From assembly GCF_030815485.1 (NCBI RefSeq), contig NZ_JAUSWV010000002.1, positions 3,286,001 to 3,350,000 on the forward strand: 64,000 bases of DNA, in the 5' to 3' direction. This DNA comes from Streptomyces rishiriensis. Its GTDB lineage: Bacteria > Actinomycetota > Actinomycetes > Streptomycetales > Streptomycetaceae. The notes under the pieces were generated by a model. The model saw only the letters and a program-made list of their open reading frames with translations, was not told the origin of the DNA and did not search any database. This document shows positions 7,975 to 16,075 of this stretch, in pieces (the first letter of the stretch is position 1; each line of letters begins with the position of its first letter). Position numbers and translations under genes: made by a program.

Positions 7975-8235
7975 GGGTGCGTGCTGATCTTGTTCCGGAT
8001 GACCTGGGGGGCGCGCGGCTCCGCTGCTGCCACCTGCTCCTGAGCGGCGCCGTCGCTGCCCCGGGCGGCCGCGCCGTCGCCGCCCCGGGCGGCTGCGCGT
8101 TCCCGACCGCACGGCACTCGCCGGGATCATGTACGTACTCCGGACCGGAGTCTCGTGGCGTGATGAACCGGCCAAACGGTGGGCTGCTCAGGGGTGACGG
8201 CCTGGCGCCGGCTCCGGGACTGGACCGGGGCCAGG
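7975..8235 (+). pseudogene. Relic of an IS5-family transposase N-terminus
   Basis: Three frames read in succession reproduce the start of an IS5-family transposase. LVPDDL is in one frame (about 7987-8004). After a shift comes APLLPPAPERRRR, then DRTALAGIMYVLRTGVSWRD. A stop follows, and a further shift gives VTAWRRLRDWTGA. These blocks match the DNA-binding N-terminal part of such transposases. The remainder, including the DDE catalytic core, is absent, and no terminal inverted repeats are visible. It is a decayed insertion remnant. The convergent membrane-protein gene at 8245 stops just beyond it, so that gene's 3' end may have been reshaped by the insertion. Confidence 0.75.
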
Positions 8236-8244
8236 TCTCCCTGG

Positions 8245-8772
8245 TCACAACCGGCGCGCCGGGCGTTCACCATGACCGCGGGTCGTGCTCAACAGGACTC
8301 GCCAGCGCGGTAGTTCGGTGAACGGAACGACCAGACACAGGACAGTCACCGTTGCGGCGATCCACGTCCCCCACAGCGCCCACGCGGACGCTGCCGCCGC
8401 GACCAGATGGAGCACGACCAGCAAGATGGTGACGATGCCCGGCACCGCAACGGGCGCGTCTCCGCCGGGCCGGTCGCCCGGGGTGCTGAAGACGGCAGGC
8501 AGCCCGATCAGCAGCAGGACGGCGCCGATCGCCAGCGGGATGGAGTGCGGCCACAGGGCCCAGGGGGTGCACACCCAAGCGGTCACCTCGCCGGCGACGC
8601 GCGTGCCGCCTCGGACGTAGTCGTGCCCCGGCTGTCGCGTCCTGGTCCTCACGGTGCTTACAGCGGTCTCCTGACCTCGATCGGCAAAGGGCACCCCGGA
8701 CAACGGCTCGGCCAGTGTCTTCCCGTTCACAGGTGGCTGCGGGGTGGACGGGGAGGGATCGGTGGCGGCCAT
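8245..8772 (-). CDS. Three-helix membrane protein, 3' end abutting IS relic
   Basis: This 175-residue protein of unknown function has a soluble N-terminal ~75 residues. Three hydrophobic segments follow (PLAIGAVLLLIGLPAVF; VTILLVVLHLVAAAASAWAL; WIAATVTVLCLVVPF). It is the last gene of an operon with TetR and an alpha/beta hydrolase; only one base separates the TetR stop from its ATG. The final ~12 residues (TTRGHGERPARRL) run toward the transposase relic and are very polar, so the original C-terminus may have been replaced. No function can be assigned. Confidence 0.7.
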   Translation of the reverse strand: MAATDPSPSTPQPPVNGKTLAEPLSGVPFADRGQETAVSTVRTRTRQPGHDYVRGGTRVAGEVTAWVCTPWALWPHSIPLAIGAVLLLIGLPAVFSTPGDRPGGDAPVAVPGIVTILLVVLHLVAAAASAWALWGTWIAATVTVLCLVVPFTELPRWRVLLSTTRGHGERPARRL

Positions 8773-8773
8773 G

Positions 8774-9358
8774 TCATCCTTCGGAGCCGTGGTCAGGGAG
8801 ATCGGCCTGGAATCCGGCGATCAGGGTGTCGATGAGGAAGTGGAAACTCCGCGTGACGTCGCGCGGCATCCCGAAGCCGCCGGCGCCCTCTAGGGTGACG
8901 AACCCGTGAAGTGCTGATCGCATCGCCCGTGCGGAGTCGACTACGCGCCCGTCGGGCAGGCCGAAACCGGCGAGGACGTCGAGCAGGACCTGCAACGCCT
9001 CTTCGCTGACGCGGCGGTCCTCCTCGTCACCGGCCACCGGAACGGGGACGCTGGCGGCGTAGCGGCCGGGATGCTCCAGGGCCCAGCGGCGGTAACTGTC
9101 GGCGAACGCCCGGACCGCGTCCGGGCCGGAACGGCCGACGGACTCCCGGGCCAGCTGATGGGCGAACTCGCGCTTGGCCTGGACGGAGATGCCGTGCCGC
9201 AGTTCGTGCAGGGAGCCGACGTGCTTGTACAGGGACGGCGGCCGTACGCCGAGCCTGTCGGCCAGCAGCCCCATGGTCAGGCCCGCCAGACCGACCTCGT
9301 CGGCGAGCGCCGCTCCCGCCGCGACGACGGTGCTCGTGTCGAGGCCCGCCCTAGGCAC
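8774..9358 (-). CDS. TetR-family regulator (WHG domain)
   Basis: A 194-residue regulator. The TetR helix-turn-helix is within residues 25-50 (GLTMGLLADRLGVRPPSLYKHVGS). The C-terminal region contains ALHGFVTLEGAGGFG, typical of the WHG-type ligand domain. Its start overlaps the end of the hydrolase gene by 8 bases, placing it in the hydrolase operon, where it most likely represses its own transcription. An AT-rich repeated element upstream of the hydrolase is the candidate operator. Confidence 0.92.
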   Translation of the reverse strand: MPRAGLDTSTVVAAGAALADEVGLAGLTMGLLADRLGVRPPSLYKHVGSLHELRHGISVQAKREFAHQLARESVGRSGPDAVRAFADSYRRWALEHPGRYAASVPVPVAGDEEDRRVSEEALQVLLDVLAGFGLPDGRVVDSARAMRSALHGFVTLEGAGGFGMPRDVTRSFHFLIDTLIAGFQADLPDHGSEG

Positions 9359-10187
9359 GGACGCGTGCTTCCAGGAAGGCCAGCATCAGGGACACCGTCT
9401 CCTCGGGGTACTGGTCGTGCGGGTAGTGCCCGGCACCCTCGATCACCGCGAGCTCTGCGACACCGGCCGGCATCGCAGCCACGATCGCCTCGCCCTCGGC
9501 GCGCGGATCGACCCAGTCGGGGTCGAGCGAGCCCTGCACGATCAGGGCAGGGCACCGTACGTTGCCCAACTGGGCGCCGGCGTCGGTCGGCGCCGACTGC
9601 CCCATCTTCTGCATCGCCCGCATCCGGCCGGGTTCGCCCAACATCGCCTCGATGCCGGCCAGCCGGTCGGTCCAGTCGGCGGGCTTGCGGCCCGGGTAGG
9701 CGTGGTCGAGATAGCGGGACCACAGTCCCACGCTGCCGAAGAGGCTGGCGCCGAGCAGCCGGAAGGCACCCTTGCGGTAGCTCTTCGAGCGGAAGTCGCC
9801 GAGTTTTATCGACTGCGCACGTGTGAAGGGGCCCAGCTCGATGACGCCCCTGACCAGGCCGGGATCCTGGGCGGCCGCGATGGTGGCGGCGCCGCCTGAG
9901 ATCGAGTGGCCGACCAGGACGGCCGGACCGCTGTCGACGTGGCGGATCACCGCGAGCAGATCGCCCGCGATGTCGGTGCGCGAGTAGGAAGGCCATTGCG
10001 CGCTCGACCTGCCACAGCCCCGCAGGTCGACCGCGACCACGCGATACCCCGCCGCCACCAGACGCGGCACGACGAACCTGTACGCCGTGCTGCTGTCCCC
10101 CATGCCGTGGGCCAGGACGACCAGCGGGCCTTCTCCAGCGGCCTCGTAGGCGATGGTGCCGCCCGGGACGGAGACGAACTCAGCCAT
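9351..10187 (-). CDS. Alpha/beta-fold hydrolase
   Basis: A 278-residue alpha/beta hydrolase. The oxyanion-hole motif HG is in LAHGMGDSS, and the nucleophile elbow GHSISGG is at residues 93-99 with Ser95. An acid residue lies in QGSLDPDWVDP and the catalytic His in GAGHYPHDQYPEET. It should hydrolyse an ester, amide or epoxide-like bond in the cytoplasm; the substrate is unknown. It is the first gene of a hydrolase-TetR-membrane protein operon, which suggests an inducible detoxification or quorum-signal degradation unit, but that is inference. Confidence 0.92.
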   Translation of the reverse strand: MAEFVSVPGGTIAYEAAGEGPLVVLAHGMGDSSTAYRFVVPRLVAAGYRVVAVDLRGCGRSSAQWPSYSRTDIAGDLLAVIRHVDSGPAVLVGHSISGGAATIAAAQDPGLVRGVIELGPFTRAQSIKLGDFRSKSYRKGAFRLLGASLFGSVGLWSRYLDHAYPGRKPADWTDRLAGIEAMLGEPGRMRAMQKMGQSAPTDAGAQLGNVRCPALIVQGSLDPDWVDPRAEGEAIVAAMPAGVAELAVIEGAGHYPHDQYPEETVSLMLAFLEARVRA

Positions 10188-10208
10188 GACATCCCCTGCT
10201 CGTTAAGT

Positions 10209-10250
10209 GCAATAGCTACAAGCTAATGCGACTAGCAATAAGCTAATACC
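10209..10250 (-). promoter_or_regulatory. AT-rich repeated element, candidate TetR operator/promoter
   Basis: In front of the hydrolase operon, AAGCTAAT occurs twice (10220-10227 and 10240-10247) with a 20-base period, interleaved with GCAATAGCT and GCAATAAGCT. This is the only strongly AT-rich block in the neighbourhood. Two-turn spacing of identical half elements fits binding of TetR dimers over the promoter. The exact -35 and -10 boxes are not clear. Confidence 0.45.
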
Positions 10251-10613
10251 CATAGCCAAGAGTGTCAACTCGGCCGGGCGCCAGGTGAGGGCGAGGGGGA
10301 GGTCCGGCTCAGTCCGGGGCGGAGCGGTAGGGAAACACGCCGACGCGCAGCCCGGCCGGGTCCTCCGCGTCGTCGTCATCCCGGTGATGCCGGTTCGGGA
10401 CCGCGCCTCCCCGGTACCCAGCGGGCCCGTGCGCCCTCGGCCAGGACCGGAAGGATCAGAGGGCCCGGCCGGGCGGCCACCGGAAGCCGTGGATCGTAAA
10501 TGGGCAGAGGCTCACCCACCGCCGTGATCAGTAGGCCACAGCCAGGCGAAGGCATCCTGATGCGCCGTCAGATCCTGGCATTCTCCCCTTGTTGACTTCA
10601 ACGAACCATTCGG
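10251..10613. other. Intergenic stretch, no confident gene
   Basis: This 363-base stretch lies between the hydrolase promoter and the end of the membrane Nudix-like gene. On the minus strand an open frame of about 48 codons ends near 10310, but it lacks a start and recognisable homology, so I do not call it. No tRNA, hairpin terminator or repeat stands out. Confidence 0.4.
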
Positions 10614-11837
10614 TCATCTGGTCATCAGCCAGGACCAGGCGTCCGCGTCCCGCTCCAGCCAGGTGCAGAGCACATCGAGGGTCTCGTACAGGGGAAACGA
10701 AATGCGCTTGGCGTGATCCTCTACATAGCCGCGCACTGTCGTCGCGAAATCACCGGCAGTGCCCTCGGGGTCGAAGTCGATGCTGAAGTGATCGCGGTGG
10801 TAGCGGCGCTCGATCCCCCGCACTTCCTCGTTCACCTCGCCGAGGCGCGCTACGCCGCAGAATTGCGGTTTGCCTCCCCAGTTGGTCACACGGACGTACC
10901 GCAAAACCCGGACATCACCGAGGCCGATCGCGTCCCGGCTGCGCAGCCCGAGCTCCTCGGACATCTCGCGCAGCATCGTGCTCTTGACCAACCGCAGCAG
11001 GTCGGGACAGCGCCGCAGATCCTTCCAGTCCATGGAACCGCTGCCCGAGGCGGCCAGCATGCCCTGGTTCGTGTCGTTCTTGTCGCCCTGGAGAGTCAGC
11101 ACGACACGACCGCTGGTGGTCACGGCCACCACATCGACGCCGAGATGGTTGGAGCAACTGCTGTAACGCAGTCGCGGGATCGTGCCGTTGCGCAGAAGCA
11201 CCGCTTCGCTGGAGACCAGCTCCCGGCGCCGCCGCTGTTCGCGCAACATCACCTCCCCGAGCAGGTTGGTGACCACGTGCGCCGAGTACTGGGTCTTCTG
11301 CACTCGGACCCGGTCCGTGTCGGGAAGCAGATCGTCAGCCAGCCGGATCTTGTCATCGTCGAAGTCGAGCAGGACGCGGACAAGCCGGCGCACTCCCTCG
11401 CACTCGGCGGGCACGTCCCACAAGCCCGGCTCGATCTGGAGTGGGATGTCCGGGTCACTGCGCAGGCGGGCGTCCACGTCCTCACTGTGCACCGAGGAGA
11501 ACTCGTTGAAGTGGAGGCGGCTCCAGCCGTCGTACGGCGCGGCGTACGCGGCGTCGAACGGGCTGATGCGGCTGTCGCGGTAGATCCGTGACACACGCTG
11601 CCAGTCTTCGACGATCTGAGTGAGAATTCCGATCAGGGACGCAAGGATGCCGCCCAGTCCCAGCAGTAGCGGAACCAGAGAGCCGTCCTCGAAACCCACG
11701 ACACTGATGAGGACCCCGAGGACTCCTATGCCGAGCAGGCTGCCGTGCAGCGCCGACAGTCGCCCGAACCGTCCCAGGATGATGCGGAGCAGGTACGGCA
11801 TGTGCGCACGCAAGGCACGACTGCTGGTCAACTGCAT
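10614..11837 (-). CDS. Membrane-anchored protein with divergent Nudix-like domain
   Basis: A 407-residue protein. Two adjacent membrane helices lie near residues 30-48 and 54-76, followed by a long cytoplasmic region. Near residue 290 the segment REMSEELGL fits the REUXEEXGU half of the Nudix box, and a strand with GVDVVAVTTSGRVVLTLQGD precedes it. The upstream Gly and Glu of the full Nudix signature are not convincing, so catalytic activity is uncertain. I chose ATG at 11837 because GGGAG lies just upstream. It is downstream of, and codirectional with, a nucleotide-sugar dehydrogenase, suggesting a link to nucleotide-sugar turnover at the membrane, which is inference. Confidence 0.7.
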   Translation of the reverse strand: MQLTSSRALRAHMPYLLRIILGRFGRLSALHGSLLGIGVLGVLISVVGFEDGSLVPLLLGLGGILASLIGILTQIVEDWQRVSRIYRDSRISPFDAAYAAPYDGWSRLHFNEFSSVHSEDVDARLRSDPDIPLQIEPGLWDVPAECEGVRRLVRVLLDFDDDKIRLADDLLPDTDRVRVQKTQYSAHVVTNLLGEVMLREQRRRRELVSSEAVLLRNGTIPRLRYSSCSNHLGVDVVAVTTSGRVVLTLQGDKNDTNQGMLAASGSGSMDWKDLRRCPDLLRLVKSTMLREMSEELGLRSRDAIGLGDVRVLRYVRVTNWGGKPQFCGVARLGEVNEEVRGIERRYHRDHFSIDFDPEGTAGDFATTVRGYVEDHAKRISFPLYETLDVLCTWLERDADAWSWLMTR

Positions 11838-11928
11838 CGGTTCGACTCCCATCCATGGAAAGCAGAATCCGGGCGGCCGGAGGGGGCGTCGCTGCCGATC
11901 CGTCCATAAGCACGGGCGACGGACGCTG

Positions 11929-13246
11929 TCAGTCTCCGGGATTTCCCTGCCACGGCTGGAAGTGCCGGCCACCCACTTCAAGGTAGCGGGTGCCGTCGCT
12001 GAACTGCCGTTGCAGCCAAGTGCCGTTGTTGTCGAATATCCGTACCGCATCGACCAGGTTCGTCCGCAGTGTGGCGTCGTCCACGGTCTGGTAGAGCGTG
12101 TGCCCCGTCATGAGGATCACGGTGTCGCACCGCCGCAGTCCCTCCGGAAAGCGCAGGGGGCGAGCGCCGGTGATTCCCTGAATTTCGGATGGGGAGTAAA
12201 GCGGGTCGTGTGCGTACACCTCCACGCCCCGCTCCTGCATGTCCTGAATCAGCTGGAGCGACGGAGACCGAGTGTGGATCTTCATGTCCGAGGCGTATGC
12301 GATGCCCAGTACCGCAGCACGGCCGACCGGCCCGTGCTGCCCACACCGTCTGACGGAGAGCGGAGAACAGGTCCTTCTCCACGCGCTCGAAGTCGGCCAC
12401 GGCACCCTGGGCACGCGGCTCCGTGCCCAGGTAGTCCTTGGCGAGGGGAACGCAATAGCCGCCGATGCCGAACGAAGGATGGTAGAGATCCATGTTCCAC
12501 TTCGTCGACGCGAGGCGCAGGATGTCGGCCACGTCGAAGTCCGGCAGCGCCAGGCTGAGTTCGCAGGCCAACAAGATGTCGCGGTACCGGAAGTAGTTCT
12601 CGACCACCTTGACCATGGCGGCGTGCCGGGCGTCCCGCGCCTCGAACACCTCATCACAGACCGCCGTGTACAGACGCCGCATCAGCGCAACGATCTCGGG
12701 GCTCTCACCGCCGATGACCTTTGGCGTGGAGGCCATGTCGCGCTCCCGGTTCGTCAACCAGTCACGGCGAGGGGAGACCCCCACGTGGTAGTCGAGACCC
12801 CGCCGCCATCCAGCGTCGCCCAGCACTCTGTGCACCACTGAGTCGAGCCAGACGGGAGCGATGGTCGACTCGATGATCAGGTGAAGCGGCCGGGCGAGTG
12901 CCCCCTCCGCCAGGCGCATGACAACATCGCGCAGTGCGGAAGCGTCGATGACGCCGTTGGCCTCGGTGGGCACGCACAGGATGTGCACGGCATGGCCGGA
13001 CTGGAGCGCGTCGGTCACATCCGTGGTGGCGCGCAGGGTTCCCCGGAGTACCTCGGTGCCGAAGTCGTCCGGCAGGTGCGGCAGGTGGTGGAAGGGCAGT
13101 TCGCCGCGGTTGAGTCTGGCAACCCGCTCGGGGTCGACGTCTATCACGACGCAGGGCCGCCCCGCCCTGGCAAGAGCACCGGCCAGTGAGTAGCCGATCA
13201 GCCCGAGCCCCCAGATGCACAGCTCCCCGTCGTCAGTCGTGGTCAT
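11929..13246 (-). pseudogene. UDP-glucose/GDP-mannose dehydrogenase family, frameshifted
   Basis: The N-terminal frame from ATG 13246 (GGGGAGGAGC upstream) has the NAD-binding WGLGLIGYSLAG, the substrate-binding middle domain and the active-site cysteine in FGIGGYCVPLAKDYL. This frame continues through SALRQTVWAARAGRP. The family's C-terminal UDP-binding domain, starting GRAAVLGIAYASDMKIHTRSP, continues in a different frame to 11929. The switch lies near 12310-12345 and needs one base to be skipped. Together the parts give about 438 residues, normal for UDP-glucose 6-dehydrogenase relatives. Either the gene is recently broken or a base is wrong in a GC-rich run that can form a hairpin. Confidence 0.8.
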
Positions 13247-13613
13247 GCGAGCTCCTCCCCCAGATGCCTGCACGCGGTCCGCCGTACGGTCTTCCGTCCA
13301 CGCTCCCAGGTACGGGACCTGTCCATGCGGACGTCTGTCCCCGCCGATGCGGCACAGAGGGCTATGCCCGCCGCAGCCGGGAGTATGTCAGCGGAGCCTG
13401 TCCGTCCCGTACCGGGCGATCGAGCGCCGTGCGGGGCCTCGGCTACGAGTCACGGGCCAAGGAAGGTGCGGGCGAGGGAGCCTGGGATACCGGGGTACCG
13501 GGATGCCGGGCAACTCGACCGGCTGTGGTTCAGGTTCACCCGTCGGCCCGGGCGAGCGTTAGCCTCACGGCAGACGGGGTGTACGAGCGGGCAGAGAGAG
13601 AAGGCGGGCAGAC
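13247..13613. other. Intergenic stretch with short GGGATACC-like repeats
   Basis: This 367-base divergent region lies between the dehydrogenase and a small membrane protein. Around 13490-13515 four short near-repeats of the type GGGATACC / GGGGTACC / GGGATGCC follow each other. No gene, RNA or clear operator is seen. Confidence 0.4.
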
Positions 13614-13916
13614 ATGGTGCGGGTTCCCAGTGCGGTGATCGCCGCGGGCGGGCTGGTCGGTGGGTACGGCGTGGCGCGGTGGACGCGGAAGCGACCGCTG
13701 GGCGGGGCCGTTCTCGCCGTCGCGGGGGCCGCGGCCGCGCAGCAGTGGCGGCGGCAGGCGGGCGGGAAGGCGGCCGGGGCGCTGAGCGTCGCGTACGTCG
13801 CCGCCTTCGCCGGGTCGCATCCGCTGGCGAAGAAGGTGGGCGCCTGGCCGTCGGTGTTCGGCGTGGCGGGCGCGGTCGCGCTCGCGTCGTGGGCCGTCGC
13901 CGACCGGCACGCCTGA
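13614..13916 (+). CDS. Small hypothetical membrane protein
   Basis: This 100-residue protein has hydrophobic segments near residues 6-22, 30-43, 57-70 and 80-95, separated by basic patches such as RWTRKRP. AGAGAGAAGG precedes the start. I do not recognise a family beyond its occurrence as a small conserved Streptomyces membrane protein. It stands alone between a broken dehydrogenase and a convergent AraC-type regulator. Function unknown. Confidence 0.7.
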   Translation: MVRVPSAVIAAGGLVGGYGVARWTRKRPLGGAVLAVAGAAAAQQWRRQAGGKAAGALSVAYVAAFAGSHPLAKKVGAWPSVFGVAGAVALASWAVADRHA

Positions 13917-13929
13917 GCGGAGGCCGCTC

Positions 13930-14964
13930 TCAGGAGGCCTGGTCGCCGGCCCCGGCGCCACGCACCTGGTTCCCTGGCCCCCGCCGGTCCGCCTGTCCCG
14001 TCTCCCCTGCTCCCTCCCCCGACCGGAACGCCCGCCGGTATCCCTGGGGGCTGGTGCCGACCACCTTGCGGAAGCGTTCACGGAAGGCCGTCGGGGAGCC
14101 GAAGCCCGCCTGGGCGGCGATGCGTTCCACCGGGTACGCCGTCGACTCCAGCAGGTACTGCGCGCGCCGCACCCGGGCCCGGTGCAGCCAGCGCAGCGGT
14201 GTCGTGCCGGTCTGCTCGCGGAAGCGGCGGTTGAGGGTGCGGGTGCTCATGCCGGCCCGTCCGGCGATCTGCTCCAGCGTCACCTCCCGGCCGCAGTTGT
14301 CCTCCAGCCAGGCCAGCACGGGTTCGAGAGCCGCCCCGGCGGGCGCGGGCGGCAGGTCGTGGACGATGAACTGGGCCTGACCGCCCTCCCGTTCGAGCGG
14401 CATGACCGACATCCGGGCCGCCTGTGCGGCGACCGCCGAGCCGTAGTCGGAGCGGATCATGTGCAGGCACATGTCGAGGGCCGCGGCCGCGCCCGCCGAC
14501 GTGAGGAACTGGCCGTTGTCGACGTAGAGGACGTTCGGGTCGACCGTCAACTTCGGGTAGCGCTCGGCCAGCTCGCGCGCCGCGATCCAGTGCGTCGTCG
14601 CGCGCAGTCCGTCCAGCAGGCCCGTCGCGGCGAACAGGAACGCGCCGACGCAGACCGAGGCGATCCGGGTACCGCCCGCCGCCGCGTCCCGCAGTGCCTC
14701 CGCGACGCCGATCGGCAGCTCGTCCGGCGGGTTCGCCACCCCGGGCAGGATGATCGTGTCCGCCTCGGCCAGTGCCTCGAGCCCGTACGGCGCGCGCACG
14801 GTGAACGCCCCCGCGCTCACCTCCCCGGAGGGGGCCGGCGAGCAGACCCTGACCCGGTACGCCGGACGCCCGTCGGGCAGCCGCGGCCAGCCGAAGGCGT
14901 CGATCGGGGCGGACAGATCGAACGGGACGACCCCGTCCAGGACCAGTACGGCGACGGTATGCAT
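13930..14964 (-). CDS. GlxA-family AraC-type regulator with DJ-1/PfpI domain
   Basis: A 344-residue regulator. The N-terminal DJ-1/PfpI-like amidotransferase domain has its nucleophile-elbow cysteine near residue 105 (IASVCVGAFLFAATGLLDG). The C-terminal AraC helix-turn-helix pair includes TLEQIAGRAGMSTRTLNRRF and the signature RRAQYLLESTAYPVERIAAQAGF. GlxA-type proteins in Streptomyces regulate primary or secondary metabolism, but targets here are not evident. ATG at 14964 starts the conserved MHTVAVLVLDGV strand; the longer open frame upstream is not supported. The C-terminal ~25 residues are Gly/Asp-rich and probably disordered. Confidence 0.92.
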   Translation of the reverse strand: MHTVAVLVLDGVVPFDLSAPIDAFGWPRLPDGRPAYRVRVCSPAPSGEVSAGAFTVRAPYGLEALAEADTIILPGVANPPDELPIGVAEALRDAAAGGTRIASVCVGAFLFAATGLLDGLRATTHWIAARELAERYPKLTVDPNVLYVDNGQFLTSAGAAAALDMCLHMIRSDYGSAVAAQAARMSVMPLEREGGQAQFIVHDLPPAPAGAALEPVLAWLEDNCGREVTLEQIAGRAGMSTRTLNRRFREQTGTTPLRWLHRARVRRAQYLLESTAYPVERIAAQAGFGSPTAFRERFRKVVGTSPQGYRRAFRSGEGAGETGQADRRGPGNQVRGAGAGDQAS

Positions 14965-15253
14965 GGCAAGAGGGTAGGCATACGACGGATTACGGCCACC
15001 CCGGCTCCCCCGGGCCACCGACCCCCGGGTCACCGGCCACCTGGGGCACCGGCCGCCCGCGTCACCGGCCTCCGCCGATCTCGGGCCCCTCCTGGCCACC
15101 GGGTCGCTGCCCCGGCCCTCGGCCCGGGCTGGCAAGGTCGCTGCCCGGGCCCTGGTTACCGGCGGCACCAGCTCCGCGGCGCTGGCGAGAATCCGTCGGC
15201 CTCTGGCATTTCCGCCGCTTCTGCGGGTGGCCGGCGCCGCCTAGCGTCGGGGC

Positions 15254-15703
15254 GTGACCAAGTTCCTCCTCGCCGTGCACGTCCTCGTCGCGATCGTCGC
15301 GATCGGGCCCGTCACCGTCGCCGCCAGCATGTTCCCGCCCGCCGCGCGCCGCGCCCTGGCCGCGCCCGACGACGCCCGCGCGAGCGAGACCGTGCGGCTG
15401 CTGCACCGCATCTGCCAGGTGTACGCGGCCGTCGGCCTCGCCGTCCCGGTCTTCGGGTTCGCCACGGCCGGTGCGATGGGGGTCATGGGTGACCCCTGGC
15501 TGATCGCGTCGATCGTGCTGACCGTGCTGGCCGCGGGTGTGCTGCTGGTCCTCGTGCTGCCCCGGCAGGAGATGCTCGTCGAGGGCGCGGGGGTACGGGA
15601 GACCACGGTTCGACTCGCCATGTTCACCGGCCTGTTCAATCTGCTGTGGGCGACCGTGACGATCCTGATGATCGTCCGGCCGGGGTCGACGACGGGAGCC
15701 TGA
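15254..15703 (+). CDS. DUF2269-like integral membrane protein
   Basis: This 149-residue protein has four predicted membrane helices: residues 3-24 (LLAVHVLVAIVAIGPVTVAA), about 55-72, 82-103 and 122-142. The early H-V-L-V-A-I-x-x-I-G-P pattern resembles the DUF2269 family, in which a histidine sits in the first helix. No biochemical role is established. It is divergent from the GlxA-type regulator across 289 bases that contain three CACCGGCC repeats (15021-15072). Confidence 0.75.
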   Translation: MTKFLLAVHVLVAIVAIGPVTVAASMFPPAARRALAAPDDARASETVRLLHRICQVYAAVGLAVPVFGFATAGAMGVMGDPWLIASIVLTVLAAGVLLVLVLPRQEMLVEGAGVRETTVRLAMFTGLFNLLWATVTILMIVRPGSTTGA

Positions 15704-15742
15704 TCCTCATCCTGGGCCGGGCCCACGACGGGGCCTGCTCCT

Positions 15743-15990
15743 GACCCTGGTCGCCGCCCTCGCCACTGTCCGCGTCCACCTCCGGTGCCGGTGCGTCGGG
15801 TGGATCGGCGACGCCGTCCCTCGCGGCGGACCCGGCCGGGGCGGAGGCCGCCGCGAAGAGCGGCGGCCTCGCTTCCACCGGATCCACCGACCTCGCCGCG
15901 TGGACCGCGACCACCGGACTCACCGCCCTGGTCGGCGGTCTGCTGTTGCCGCGCCGACGAGGGCGGCCAGGGGCCGGACCGAGTAGGGAC
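15743..15990 (+). pseudogene. Orphan LASTG cell-wall sorting signal, gene remnant
   Basis: The + strand encodes a Ser/Ala/Gly-rich stretch followed by LASTG (15868-15882), a hydrophobic segment (LAAWTATTGLTALVGGLLLP) and a basic tail (RRRGRPGAG). This is the layout of a class E sortase substrate, for which Streptomyces uses LAXTG. The frame has no start: it opens after a TGA near 15742. A signal-peptide-like hydrophobic run (LLLTLVAALATV) lies just upstream in another frame. The frame also runs on past the basic tail. It looks like a small wall-anchored protein gene broken by a frameshift. The rest of 15704-16075 contains nothing I can name. Confidence 0.4.
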
Positions 15991-16075
15991 CGTGTAGCCG
16001 GAGGGCCGAGCAGGGGGCCGAGCAGCCGGAGTCGGGTGCACCCCCGGTGCGGCTGCCGCGTCCCGTCCCGTCCCG

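Noticed and set aside
10310..10460. Short minus-strand open frame ending DPAGLRVGVFPYRSAPD
   Set aside because: No start codon with a ribosome site, about 48 codons, and no recognisable family; possible fragment only.
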